A DNA stretch of 14,450 bases from Bacteroidales bacterium UBA4073 (GTDB taxonomy: Bacteria > Bacteroidota > Bacteroidia > Bacteroidales > Tenuifilaceae), in NCBI GenBank assembly GCA_002383425.1, contig DFYV01000169.1, positions 1-14,450 of the forward strand. The letters are read 5' to 3'. A program made the position numbers and the translations under genes. Under the pieces are notes generated by a model. That model was not told the origin of the DNA. It did not search any database and saw nothing but the letters and a program-made list of their open reading frames with translations. Within the stretch, counting starts at the first letter, position 1, and the number at the start of each line of letters is the position of its first letter. Of this stretch, positions 1 through 6,435 are shown in pieces.

Positions 1-68
1 TGATCCGACTCGAACGGACGACCACTTGCACCCCATGCAAGTGCGCTAGCCAACTGCGCCACACCCCG
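1..68 (-). tRNA. tRNA-Pro (anticodon GGG), 3' end cut by window edge
   Basis: Read on the minus strand from 68 to 1, the sequence folds as a standard tRNA: acceptor strand CGGGGTG, D stem GCGC/GCGC with loop AGTTGGCTA, anticodon stem CTTGC/GCAAG with loop ATGGGGT, a 5-nt variable loop, and T stem GTCCG/CGGAT around TTCGAGT. The anticodon is GGG at 34-32, which reads CCC and CCU proline codons. Only two bases of the 3' acceptor strand (CA) lie in the window; the remaining five, the discriminator base and CCA are outside. Whether CCA is genome-encoded therefore cannot be seen. Confidence 0.95.
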
Positions 69-84
69 CTTTTACTTTGCGATG

Positions 85-92
85 CAAAGATA
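85..92 (-). promoter_or_regulatory. -7 box of the tRNA-Pro promoter
   Basis: The minus strand reads TATCTTTG, an exact match to the Bacteroidota sigma-A -7 consensus TAnnTTTG, 16 nt upstream of the mature tRNA 5' end at 68. No convincing -33 TTTG lies at the usual spacing of about 19 bp. The tRNA may also receive read-through from the kinase gene upstream, because I see no terminator between 93 and 141. Confidence 0.6.
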
Positions 93-141
93 CTGATTTT
101 TTTAAATTATAGCATACTGCCAATTTTTTTTAACATTAACC

Positions 142-1065
142 TCAAAGGGCTAACCTTTCTATATCCCACAAAAACTCAGAAGCACTTCCATACCTACCAG
201 CAATAGCAATCTGCATCATCTCCTTTAGCTGAGTACGTGTGTAATAGTGTGGGGGCTTGGCCAGTTGAGGTTTAACTGTACATTTATGCAGTATGCCCAT
301 CAATCTATCAGGAACTCTATTCGATTTGAGTAAGGGTTGTGTCAGCTGAACATGAATGGTTTTCAGCGGATTTCCTGTTCGCCATGGTTCAATACGTGTA
401 AAGAGCTGCCATAAGGTAACCCCCATGGCGTAAAGGTCAGTATGATACCCTATTAATTCCCAAAGGTTAAGAATTTGTTCAGGTGCTGAGTAAATTAAGG
501 CGAAAGGCAATTTCGTTACGCCAGTCTGCAGTGGCTCTGCGGGAATACGTGCCATGCCAAAATCGACTATTCTAACATCGGCTTTAGCAATATCATTGGG
601 GTTATTAGTTGTAACTATTACGTTGGATGGTTTAATATCGCAATGGACAAAACCAGCGCTGTGAATTCGCTGAAGAGCTTTTAATGCTTTTATGGAAAGT
701 AAAATCAGATCGGATAGTCTTAACTTGCGATGGAACCGCCAGCGAGTGATATCGTTAAAGCTGATGCCTTCAATAAAATCGGTTATCAGGTAGTAAACGC
801 CATTGGACAATATCAGCTCTGTGCTTAAACCGGAGCATGCAGTGCATGCTTGTGCTTCACGCTCAACCCGCCAAAAGTATGCTGGTGAGGAATTTACCCA
901 AGGATGGTAGCGTTTTATTACTACCTTTCGGCCCGATTTTTCAGAAAAGCCAAGGTAGGTAGAACAAATCTCGCCGTTAGGTTTGAGAACAGAAGCAGAA
1001 TCGGTTGGAGCGATAAGGTAAGTATCGTTTTCCCCCTTGATTTCCAACCGATTCTGTAAGGTCAT
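142..1065 (-). CDS. Hanks-type serine/threonine protein kinase with HCD catalytic loop
   Basis: This 307-aa protein is a single eukaryotic-like kinase domain with no visible membrane segment or extra domain, so it should act in the cytosol. Visible elements are the beta-3 lysine in VVIK (K51), a helix-C glutamate in VEREAQA (about 68-70), the catalytic loop HCDIKPSN (141-148, base D143, metal-ligand N148), DFG (168-170), SAPEQ (193-197) and the helix-F aspartate in HTDLYAMG (D210). The usual HRD arginine is cysteine, making this a non-RD kinase. The glycine loop is degenerate: around PNGEICSTYLG only G31 fits the three-glycine pattern. The catalytic residues argue for an active enzyme, but the substrate is unknown. 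The gene starts 13 nt after the mutase stop and is probably the second gene of that operon. No Shine-Dalgarno is seen, as is usual in this phylum. Confidence 0.85.
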   Translation of the reverse strand: MTLQNRLEIKGENDTYLIAPTDSASVLKPNGEICSTYLGFSEKSGRKVVIKRYHPWVNSSPAYFWRVEREAQACTACSGLSTELILSNGVYYLITDFIEGISFNDITRWRFHRKLRLSDLILLSIKALKALQRIHSAGFVHCDIKPSNVIVTTNNPNDIAKADVRIVDFGMARIPAEPLQTGVTKLPFALIYSAPEQILNLWELIGYHTDLYAMGVTLWQLFTRIEPWRTGNPLKTIHVQLTQPLLKSNRVPDRLMGILHKCTVKPQLAKPPHYYTRTQLKEMMQIAIAGRYGSASEFLWDIERLAL

Positions 1066-1078
1066 AGTGATATGCTAT

Positions 1079-2425
1079 TTAGCTGAATTTTGATATTATC
1101 TCACGGGTTTTAGCAATCTTGTTTTCAAGCATCTCGTGCGATTTTGCCTCTGCAATAAATCGAAGGTAAGGCTCCGTGTTCGATGGACGGATGTTGAACC
1201 ACCAGTCAGGAAATTCCACGCGGTATCCATCGAAATCGAATGAAGCTGTGGGCTGCTCTATGGATGTAAAGTACTGGCGGACGGCATCCATTGCCTCACG
1301 TTTTCGTTCAAGCTTGAAGTTGATTTCACCTGAATTGGCATAGGTTCCAATACGTGCTATCAGCTGGGAAAGTGATATACCTTGAGCTTTCATCGTGCTA
1401 ACCACATTCAGGATTAGAATGCAAGCCAGCATGCCAGAGTCGGAGTAGAAGAAATCGCGGAAGTAGTAATGACCTGCCAATTCACCGCCAAAAATACCAT
1501 CTATTTCGCGAAGTTTTTTAGCTGCAAAAGCACGTCCTACCCGCCATGTATGCATGGTTGCACCCATTGGGGTAAGATATTCACCTACAGCTTTTGATGT
1601 TCTGATATCCTGCAAAACATTCCCCTTTAAGCCTTTCTCCTGTAGGAAGTAATGCCCCAGAACGCCAATCATGAGGTCGGGTGATATGAAACGGCCATTT
1701 TCATCGACAAACATAACCCTATCAGCATCGCCGTCGAATATTATCCCCAAATCGCATCCGTTAATCTTAACTAAGTTTTGAAGGTCAACCACATTCTCCG
1801 GGATTAATGGGTTAGCCTCGTGGTTAGGAAATGTACCATCGAGCTCATCGTACAGGTAGAGAGGGCTACTGCCCAGAATATCCTTAACTATTAGCGCAGC
1901 CATGCCATTGGAGCAATCGATTCCAATTTTCAGGTTAGAGTAATTGCGTTTGAAGCCATTCAAAAAGTTGACATATTCAACTTTTATATCGTAATCAATA
2001 ATTTGCCCTTTGGTTGAGGCAGGGACAATCGGGTCATTTTTTTTCATTCTTTCCTCAATAACCTTAAGACCGGTGTCGTACCCAACTGGTTCGGCATTCT
2101 CGCGCGACACCTTCATGCCATTGTACTCTCGAGGATTATGTGAGGCCGTAATCTGAACCGATGCCTTAAAATCACCTTTTGCTGTAGCATAGTACACCAT
2201 TGGTGTTGTGGCCAAACCAAGATTATACACGTTGGCTCCGGCATCGGTAATACCCCGGGCAAGGTAGTCGAATATCTCATCGGACGATTCCCGGGCATCG
2301 CGGCCAACCAGCACACGGTCGGTTTTCAGCAAATCAACCAGAAAATATCCAATTTTATAGGCATCGTCCTTACTAAAATCCTTGTTATAAACGCCTCTAA
2401 CATCGTAGGCATGAAATGCACCCAT
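1079..2425 (-). CDS. Phosphomannomutase/phosphoglucomutase (alpha-D-phosphohexomutase family)
   Basis: The 448-aa product interconverts hexose-6-phosphate and hexose-1-phosphate in the cytosol, feeding nucleotide-sugar synthesis for lipopolysaccharide, capsule or glycoprotein glycans. All four family signatures are present: the active-site phosphoserine loop ITASHNP (S95), the Mg2+ loop DGDADR (231-236), the sugar-specificity loop GGELAGH (313-319) and the C-terminal phosphate-binding loop RPSNTEP (413-419). The N-terminus AYDVRGVYN and the length of about 450 aa match the bacterial ManB/AlgC/CpsG group. Whether mannose or glucose phosphate is preferred cannot be decided here; GGE-x-(S/A)-GH is shared by dual-specificity enzymes. 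It is the first gene of an operon with the kinase downstream and has its own -7 box 41 nt upstream of the ATG. Confidence 0.93.
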   Translation of the reverse strand: MGAFHAYDVRGVYNKDFSKDDAYKIGYFLVDLLKTDRVLVGRDARESSDEIFDYLARGITDAGANVYNLGLATTPMVYYATAKGDFKASVQITASHNPREYNGMKVSRENAEPVGYDTGLKVIEERMKKNDPIVPASTKGQIIDYDIKVEYVNFLNGFKRNYSNLKIGIDCSNGMAALIVKDILGSSPLYLYDELDGTFPNHEANPLIPENVVDLQNLVKINGCDLGIIFDGDADRVMFVDENGRFISPDLMIGVLGHYFLQEKGLKGNVLQDIRTSKAVGEYLTPMGATMHTWRVGRAFAAKKLREIDGIFGGELAGHYYFRDFFYSDSGMLACILILNVVSTMKAQGISLSQLIARIGTYANSGEINFKLERKREAMDAVRQYFTSIEQPTASFDFDGYRVEFPDWWFNIRPSNTEPYLRFIAEAKSHEMLENKIAKTREIISKFS

Positions 2426-2466
2426 ATCACATAAATTTTAGCTGTTAAACATCTATTTTTTGAATG

Positions 2467-2474
2467 CAAAAGTA
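2467..2474 (-). promoter_or_regulatory. Promoter -7 box of the mutase-kinase operon
   Basis: The minus strand reads TACTTTTG (TAnnTTTG consensus), followed by CATTC. Nineteen bp upstream is TTAG, a partial match to the -33 TTTG. The predicted transcription start near 2460 leaves a 5' UTR of about 35 nt before the ATG at 2425. Confidence 0.55.
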
Positions 2475-2550
2475 AAATAATATTCTAATGCAGCTAATAA
2501 AGAGTATGCGAACATGGTTTCGGCTCTAACCATCAACATATATAACCATA

Positions 2551-2575
2551 CTGATTAGTTAGGTGTAATGGCTCA
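2551..2575. repeat. Dispersed repeat containing TAATGGCTCA, copy 1
   Basis: This stretch aligns without gaps to 14159-14183, with 19 of 25 positions identical, including a shared CTGA at the left and TAATGGCTCA at the right with equal spacing. Similar AT-rich sequence (YGTA.AAT) follows in both copies. Both copies are intergenic and in the same orientation. Function unknown. Confidence 0.45.
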
Positions 2576-2640
2576 ATGTAGAATTCAGAATGAAAAATAC
2601 AAAATAGAACATATTTAAATGGGTTGAAAGCATTGTTAGA

Positions 2641-2677
2641 GGAAGGTAGAGGAAGGTAGAGGAAGGTAGAAGGTAGA
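2641..2677. repeat. Tandem repeat of GGAAGGTAGA (3 copies plus partial)
   Basis: Three perfect 10-bp units occupy 2641-2670, followed by AGGTAGA (2671-2677). The tract is purine-rich on the plus strand. The following AGAAATTAGAA (2675-2685) is the exact reverse complement of TTCTAATTTCT at 2716-2726, so an 11-bp stem with a 30-nt loop can form between this block and the pyrimidine-rich repeat that follows. Confidence 0.85.
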
Positions 2678-2732
2678 AATTAGAAGACGGATTATTTTAA
2701 AAGAAATACTAAACATTCTAATTTCTTAATGC

Positions 2733-2770
2733 TAACTTCTAACTTCTAACTTCTAACTTCTAACTTCTAA
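2733..2770. repeat. Tandem heptamer TAACTTC x5
   Basis: Five perfect 7-bp units (2733-2767) plus TAA. This is one of several arrays in the window that share a 7-bp period but not the unit sequence. Confidence 0.9.
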
Positions 2771-2818
2771 ATTTATATGGAGTGAAGCAACTATCTTGCC
2801 CGTCAGGGAATCCCGATA

Positions 2819-2834
2819 CTTCGGCTTCGCTCAG
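2819..2834. repeat. Dispersed repeat CTTCGgCTTCGCTCAG, copy 1
   Basis: It matches 5346-5361 at 13 of 16 positions. The core CTTCGxxTTCxCTCAG resembles a widespread intergenic repeat type that I associate with Bacteroidota genomes. It sits directly downstream of the TAACTTC array, as copy 2 sits beside the other heptamer arrays. Confidence 0.5.
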
Positions 2835-3009
2835 TACACGTCGGCAACTTGGTGAACACAAGCCTTTAGATGTGGTAGGATAAACCTTTGGAGTTGAATA
2901 AAATCAAAATGTTTGCCGACTAAGTGATAAAAATAGAATCATTATTACTAAATTTCGGAAATAAAACCAAATCTAAATAATTAATTATCAATACCTAAAC
3001 TTTTATACG

Positions 3010-5130
3010 ATGAAAAGAAAAGGTTTAATTATCTTAACCATTGGATTAATGGGAACAATGATTGCATGTACCGGCAAAAAAGAAACTGGTAATCCACTCC
3101 TGGTAGAATACACTACTCCATTTGGTGTTCCACCCTTTGATAAAATAAAGGTTGAGCATTTTGAACCGGCCATTACTGAAGCGATTAAGCAACAGCTGGC
3201 TGAAATTGAAGCTATTACATCAACCACTGAAACGCCAACCTTTGAGAACACCATCCTTCCCCTTGATAATAGCGGGGAATTACTGGAAAACGTGATTCTC
3301 ACCCTGGAAAACCTGAACTCTGCCAATACCAGCGACTCACTTCAGGGAGCAATAAAAAAGATATCGCCCATGCTATCGAAGCATCGCGACGATATCAGCA
3401 TGAATTCTAAGCTCTTTGAACGGGTAAAGGCTGTTTACGAAACCATTGACAAAAATAATTACACATCGGAACAAAAATTACTTATAGAGAAGACCTATAA
3501 AACATTTGTCCGCGGTGGTGCAAACCTCGATGCCGAAAAACAGGCTAAACTGCGCGAAATTAACCAACAACTCTCAATGCTTGCCTTGCAGTTCAATGAG
3601 AACCTGCTTGCCGAAAACAACGATTACCGAATTGTAATTGAAAAGGAGGAAGACCTTGCAGGTTTACCTGAGTCAGTAAAAGCAATGGGAGCAGAGGAGG
3701 CAAAAGCCCAAGGCCTTGAGGGCAAATGGGTTTACACAATTTATAAACCCAGCATGCTACCTTTCCTTACCTACTCTCAAAATCACGACTTACGTGAAAA
3801 ACTTTACTATGGGTATTACATGCGGGGAAATAACAACAATGCACACGACAATAAGGAGATTATAAAAAAGATAGTTGACCTGCGACAGCAAAAAGCCGAA
3901 CTGTTAGGATATCCCACTCATGCCCATTACGTGTTGGATGTAAATATGGCAAAGGTTCCGGAAAATGTTTACGATCTACTGAATAGGCTGTGGGAACCTG
4001 CTATTAAGAGGGCAAAAGCAGAGCTTAATGAGATGCAAAAGCTGGCTAATGCCGAGGGGGCAAAGGAAAAAATTAGCGCTGCCGACTGGTGGTATTACGC
4101 CGAAAAAGTACGAAAGGCTAAATACGATTTAGATGAGGAAATGCTCCGACCCTACCTTTCGTTAGATGCAGTTCGTGAGGGTATTTTTAACCTAACCGAC
4201 AAGCTATACGGACTAAAGTACATTAAACGCACCGATCTACCCGTTTACCATCCTGAATGTGAGGTTTACGAAGTTCAAGAAGCCGATGGGAAACATGTAG
4301 GAATACTTTACCTCGATTTCTTTCCACGCCCAAGTAAATCGGTTGGCGCATGGTGTACAACTTACCGTAGCCAAAGAATCAGACCCGATGGAACTTTTGT
4401 TACGCCTGTTGTTTCAATTGTTTGCAACTTCACAAAGCCAAGTGGCGATAAACCGGCACTCCTAAGTTTTGATGAAGCCGAAACATTTTTCCATGAGTTT
4501 GGCCATGGGCTTCACGCTCTTTTTAGCAAAGTCCAATATGCTGGATTGAGAGATGTTCCCCGTGATTTTGTTGAGCTACCCAGCCAGATCATGGAGCACT
4601 GGGCTGGACACAAGCAGTACCTGAAGGAGTACGCTCATCATTACCAAACCAGCGAACCCATGCCCGATGAGCTGATCAACAAGATTGAAGCCAGCGGCCA
4701 TTTCAATCAGGGATTTGCTACCACTGAATACCTGGCCGCATCAATCCTTGATATGGATTACCATACCCTTTCATCCGAAAAGGCAAAGATTGACGACATA
4801 ATTGCCTTTGAAAAGGCATCGATGGATAAGATTGGGCTTATTCCCGAGATTTTACCACGTTACCGTAGCACATACTTTGCCCATATTTTCAGTGATGTAA
4901 TGGGTTACTCCAGCGGTTACTACTCATACATCTGGGCCGAGGTGCTCGATAGCGATGCCTTTGAAGCCTTTGTTGAAAGTGGCGATATCTTCAACAAAGA
5001 AATTGCTACCAAATTTCGCACGTGCGTACTCGAAAAGGGTGGGTCGAAGGACGCAAAGGAACTATACAACGATTTTAGAGGCAAAGAGCCCAGCATTGAG
5101 CCATTGTTAAAAAATAGGGGGCTAAAATAG
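3010..5130 (+). CDS. dcp: M3-family peptidyl-dipeptidase (Dcp-like), lipoprotein
   Basis: The 706-aa zinc metallopeptidase of the M3 family (thimet oligopeptidase/Dcp group) should release dipeptides from the C-termini of peptides. The zinc site is complete: HEFGH (H495, E496, H499) and the third ligand E522 in DFVELPSQ, spaced as in thimet oligopeptidase. The tyrosine-rich C-terminal loop, with GYSSGYYSYIWAEVLD at about 637-652, also fits the family. The N-terminus is a lipoprotein signal: MKRK, a hydrophobic stretch, then GTMIAC with Cys20 as the lipidation site. The mature enzyme is therefore probably membrane-anchored and periplasmic, unlike cytosolic E. coli Dcp. Length is normal. It is monocistronic, with a terminator 20 nt after the stop and a 5' region filled with repeats. 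Dcp is assigned rather than OpdA by general likeness; that choice is less certain than the family. Confidence 0.92.
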   Translation: MKRKGLIILTIGLMGTMIACTGKKETGNPLLVEYTTPFGVPPFDKIKVEHFEPAITEAIKQQLAEIEAITSTTETPTFENTILPLDNSGELLENVILTLENLNSANTSDSLQGAIKKISPMLSKHRDDISMNSKLFERVKAVYETIDKNNYTSEQKLLIEKTYKTFVRGGANLDAEKQAKLREINQQLSMLALQFNENLLAENNDYRIVIEKEEDLAGLPESVKAMGAEEAKAQGLEGKWVYTIYKPSMLPFLTYSQNHDLREKLYYGYYMRGNNNNAHDNKEIIKKIVDLRQQKAELLGYPTHAHYVLDVNMAKVPENVYDLLNRLWEPAIKRAKAELNEMQKLANAEGAKEKISAADWWYYAEKVRKAKYDLDEEMLRPYLSLDAVREGIFNLTDKLYGLKYIKRTDLPVYHPECEVYEVQEADGKHVGILYLDFFPRPSKSVGAWCTTYRSQRIRPDGTFVTPVVSIVCNFTKPSGDKPALLSFDEAETFFHEFGHGLHALFSKVQYAGLRDVPRDFVELPSQIMEHWAGHKQYLKEYAHHYQTSEPMPDELINKIEASGHFNQGFATTEYLAASILDMDYHTLSSEKAKIDDIIAFEKASMDKIGLIPEILPRYRSTYFAHIFSDVMGYSSGYYSYIWAEVLDSDAFEAFVESGDIFNKEIATKFRTCVLEKGGSKDAKELYNDFRGKEPSIEPLLKNRGLK

Positions 5131-5142
5131 ATGTTCCAAAAT

Positions 5143-5175
5143 AAAGGAGAGCGGGTAAATGCCCGCTTTTCCTTT
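5143..5175 (+). terminator. Rho-independent terminator of the dipeptidase gene
   Basis: AGCGGG (5150-5155) pairs with CCCGCT (5162-5167) around loop TAAATG, and the outer arms AAAGGA (5143-5148) and TCCTTT (5170-5175) extend the stem. The 3' side is T-rich. Confidence 0.75.
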
Positions 5176-5206
5176 TTATAAAACAGCATGGCTAATGGGA
5201 AAAATA

Positions 5207-5234
5207 GTTGATGGTTGATGGTTGATGGTTGATG
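5207..5234. repeat. Tandem heptamer GTTGATG x4
   Basis: Four perfect 7-bp units. Confidence 0.92.
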
Positions 5235-5240
5235 GCAATT

Positions 5241-5268
5241 CGTTGTTCGTTGTTCGTTGTTTGTTGTT
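5241..5268. repeat. Tandem heptamer CGTTGTT x4 (last unit TGTTGTT)
   Basis: Three perfect units and one with a C-to-T change. The array is separated from the GTTGATG array by only 6 bp. Confidence 0.9.
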
Positions 5269-5299
5269 CGTAAAAAAGAATCTGGAATCTGAAATTACT

Positions 5300-5325
5300 C
5301 CCCCTTTGAAAAGGGGGTTGGGGGG
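5300..5325. repeat. Perfect C/G inverted repeat plus second G run
   Basis: CCCCCTTT (5300-5307) pairs perfectly with AAAGGGGG (5310-5317) across a 2-nt gap, and GGGGGG (5320-5325) follows after TT. The second G run could compete for the same C tract. There is no T-tract after it, so it is not an obvious terminator. Similar C/G-run intergenic elements are, to my knowledge, common in Bacteroidota. Confidence 0.7.
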
Positions 5326-5345
5326 ATTGATTTGAATCTTGAACC

Positions 5346-5361
5346 CTTCGATTTCACTCAG
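5346..5361. repeat. Dispersed repeat CTTCGaTTTCaCTCAG, copy 2
   Basis: It matches copy 1 at 2819-2834 in 13 of 16 positions and is flanked by CC and GG, giving outer CCCT...AGGG complementarity (5344-5347/5360-5363). It sits between the C/G inverted repeat and the AATCTGA/AATCTTG array. Confidence 0.5.
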
Positions 5362-5365
5362 GGCA

Positions 5366-5421
5366 AATCTGAAATCTTGAATCTGAAATCTTGAATCTGA
5401 AATCTTGAATCTTGAATCTTG
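5366..5421. repeat. Tandem heptamer array AATCTGA/AATCTTG x8
   Basis: Eight contiguous 7-bp units, 56 bp in all. The first six alternate AATCTGA and AATCTTG; the last two are AATCTTG. A related pair GAATCTG x2 lies at 5278-5291. The alternation shows a 14-bp higher-order unit that was duplicated before the last single-unit expansions. Confidence 0.92.
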
Positions 5422-5635
5422 AACCTTTAATGTTTAACGTCTAACGCCTTATGTGCCTTTTGCCTATAAACTTTTTAGGCTGAACTCATGATTAAAATAG
5501 AAAATTACACCTTGAAATCTCACTGAGTTTATTCAACAACATTTAATGCCAGTAATAAAATAAAAGGGAAGATGTGGATAAATGAGCTTATAAAGCAAAA
5601 TAAGTAAAACAGAAAACCCCTTGAATATTGTTTTT

Positions 5636-5857
5636 TTAAATGTCTTGTAACTCATCTTTTTCAATACCAGCCTGCTTAAGAATAGAATACAGCGTTCCGG
5701 TAGGAATATCTTTGTTGTGCATTGGTATGACGGAGCGTTTACGGGAAACCGGATGCAACCAAATTTGGTGGCTTCCACGACTACGGTCTAAAACGAAACC
5801 ATTCTGTTTTAGAATTCTTACAACATTCTTTGGCGTTAATGATGGAGTGTTGCTCAT
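5636..5857 (-). CDS. hicA: HicA-type mRNA interferase toxin
   Basis: The 73-aa protein has the HicA (YcfA-like) layout, a small dsRBD-like fold that cleaves mRNA when free of antitoxin. The catalytic histidine is in RSRGSHQIW (H30), preceded by LKQNGFVLDR and followed by SVIPMHNKDIPTGTL, with the C-terminal helix ILKQAGIEKDEL. Length is typical. Its ATG overlaps the hicB stop in an ATGA (5857-5854), so expression is translationally coupled and antitoxin is made first. Nothing indicates loss of toxin function. No terminator is obvious downstream. Confidence 0.93.
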   Translation of the reverse strand: MSNTPSLTPKNVVRILKQNGFVLDRSRGSHQIWLHPVSRKRSVIPMHNKDIPTGTLYSILKQAGIEKDELQDI

Positions 5858-6087
5858 ACAGCTACTTCGAGGGTTAAGGCATATTCAAGCGTATTCGATT
5901 CGTCGGGTACGGGTTCATTATGTGCAACGAGGCTTTCAATATATAACCCGATGGCTTCTTTGGCCATCGCAATGGCTTCATCAACTGTCTCCCCATAGGT
6001 AATGCAACCAGGTAATGTCGGTACTGTTGCGGTGTAGCCTCCTTCCGGTTCTCTGTTTAATAATACCCTGTATGTAAATTGCTTCAT
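5854..6087 (-). CDS. hicB: HicB-type antitoxin, short form without DNA-binding domain
   Basis: The 77-aa protein is essentially only the HicB N-terminal domain. It shows EGGYTATVPTLPGCITYGET (15-34) followed by VDEAIAMAKEAIGLYIESL, the partly degraded RNase H-like fold that binds and blocks HicA. Longer HicB proteins add a ribbon-helix-helix or HTH domain of roughly 40-60 aa; here the protein ends after NTLEYALTLEVAV, so it cannot autoregulate through such a domain. It lies 30 nt downstream of the XRE pseudogene stop and overlaps hicA by 4 nt. No separate promoter is seen in the 30-nt gap, so it is probably transcribed from the promoter near 6469. Confidence 0.92.
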   Translation of the reverse strand: MKQFTYRVLLNREPEGGYTATVPTLPGCITYGETVDEAIAMAKEAIGLYIESLVAHNEPVPDESNTLEYALTLEVAV

Positions 6088-6117
6088 ATTTTTAATATTT
6101 TAATGTGCATAAGCATG

Positions 6118-6431
6118 TCAATTTTTAAAATCCCGTATTATGGCATCAATGGTAACGAAGATATGATTTTTTTCTTCGTCATTACACTGTGTTATTTTCT
6201 GAACCTTGCTTAGTGCCTCCTTGTTCAGTTCAATATCGGTATTGCCTACAAGGTAATTGAACGAAACATCTATAGCCTGCTCCAGTTTGGTAGTCATTTC
6301 AATAGTTGGTTTGATTTCGTTTCTTTATACCTACTAACAGCATCGTTGTTGATATTAATCATTTAATCCATCTTGCTTTGCGAAAGGTTTTTCATTTTTC
6401 TTTCCTGTGATAACCGTCCCCCCAAAGTCAT
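6118..6431 (-). pseudogene. Decayed XRE-family HTH transcriptional regulator
   Basis: Reading from ATG at 6431 gives MTLGGRLSQERKMKNLSQSK-MD, then an in-frame TAA (6365-6363). The same frame continues MININNDAVSRYKETKSN, after which a 1-nt deletion near 6307-6311 (AACCA where AAC CCA is expected) shifts the frame. The next frame reads PTIEMTTKLEQAIDVSFNYL, then VGNTDIELNKEALSKVQK, and ends TIDAIIRDFKN before TGA at 6120-6118. Joined, this is a normal XRE repressor of about 104 aa: an HTH with SQSK...NNDAVSRY, the DVSxxYLVGNTD linker and the C-terminal IDAIIRD helix seen in many Bacteroidota regulators. The span is 314 nt, one short of 105 codons, which agrees with a single deleted base. Neither fragment alone would make a complete DNA-binding protein. 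Confidence 0.82.
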
Positions 6432-6435
6432 ATTT

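Larger units (their letters stand above)
2426..3009. other. Repeat-rich intergenic region without a gene
   Basis: This 584-bp spacer between the divergent mutase and dipeptidase genes holds the mutase promoter at its left end, then two tandem-repeat blocks and two dispersed-repeat copies (listed separately). I find no credible ORF. No clear TAnnTTTG box precedes the dipeptidase; the nearest is the one-mismatch AATGTTTG at about 2909-2916. Confidence 0.7.
5190..5635. other. Intergenic repeat mosaic, no gene
   Basis: This stretch lies between the dipeptidase terminator and the convergent hicA stop. It is filled with tandem heptamers, a C/G inverted repeat and a dispersed repeat (listed separately). 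Degenerate 7-bp periodicity (units like TGTTTAA, CGTCTAA) continues to about 5470. A weak hairpin GCCTA/TAGGC (5462-5466/5476-5480) lacks a T-tract on either strand. From about 5485 to 5635 I see only AT-rich DNA. Confidence 0.7.

Noticed and set aside
2113..2316. Minus-strand ORF of 67 aa inside the mutase gene
   Set aside because: Out-of-frame shadow of the conserved mutase coding sequence.
5207..5421. Possible CRISPR array
   Set aside because: Units are 7 bp and contiguous with no spacers, so these are tandem repeats.
5533..5778. Minus-strand 81-aa ORF overlapping hicA and extending past its stop, with a hydrophobic C-terminal part
   Set aside because: The first part is an out-of-frame reading of hicA, and the hydrophobic tail comes from AT-rich DNA. 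No family similarity was recognised; a faint YidD-like look was judged coincidental.
5640..6002. Plus-strand ORF of 120 aa across the hicBA genes
   Set aside because: It is antisense to two well-supported genes, has no recognisable domain, and its composition is that of a shadow frame.
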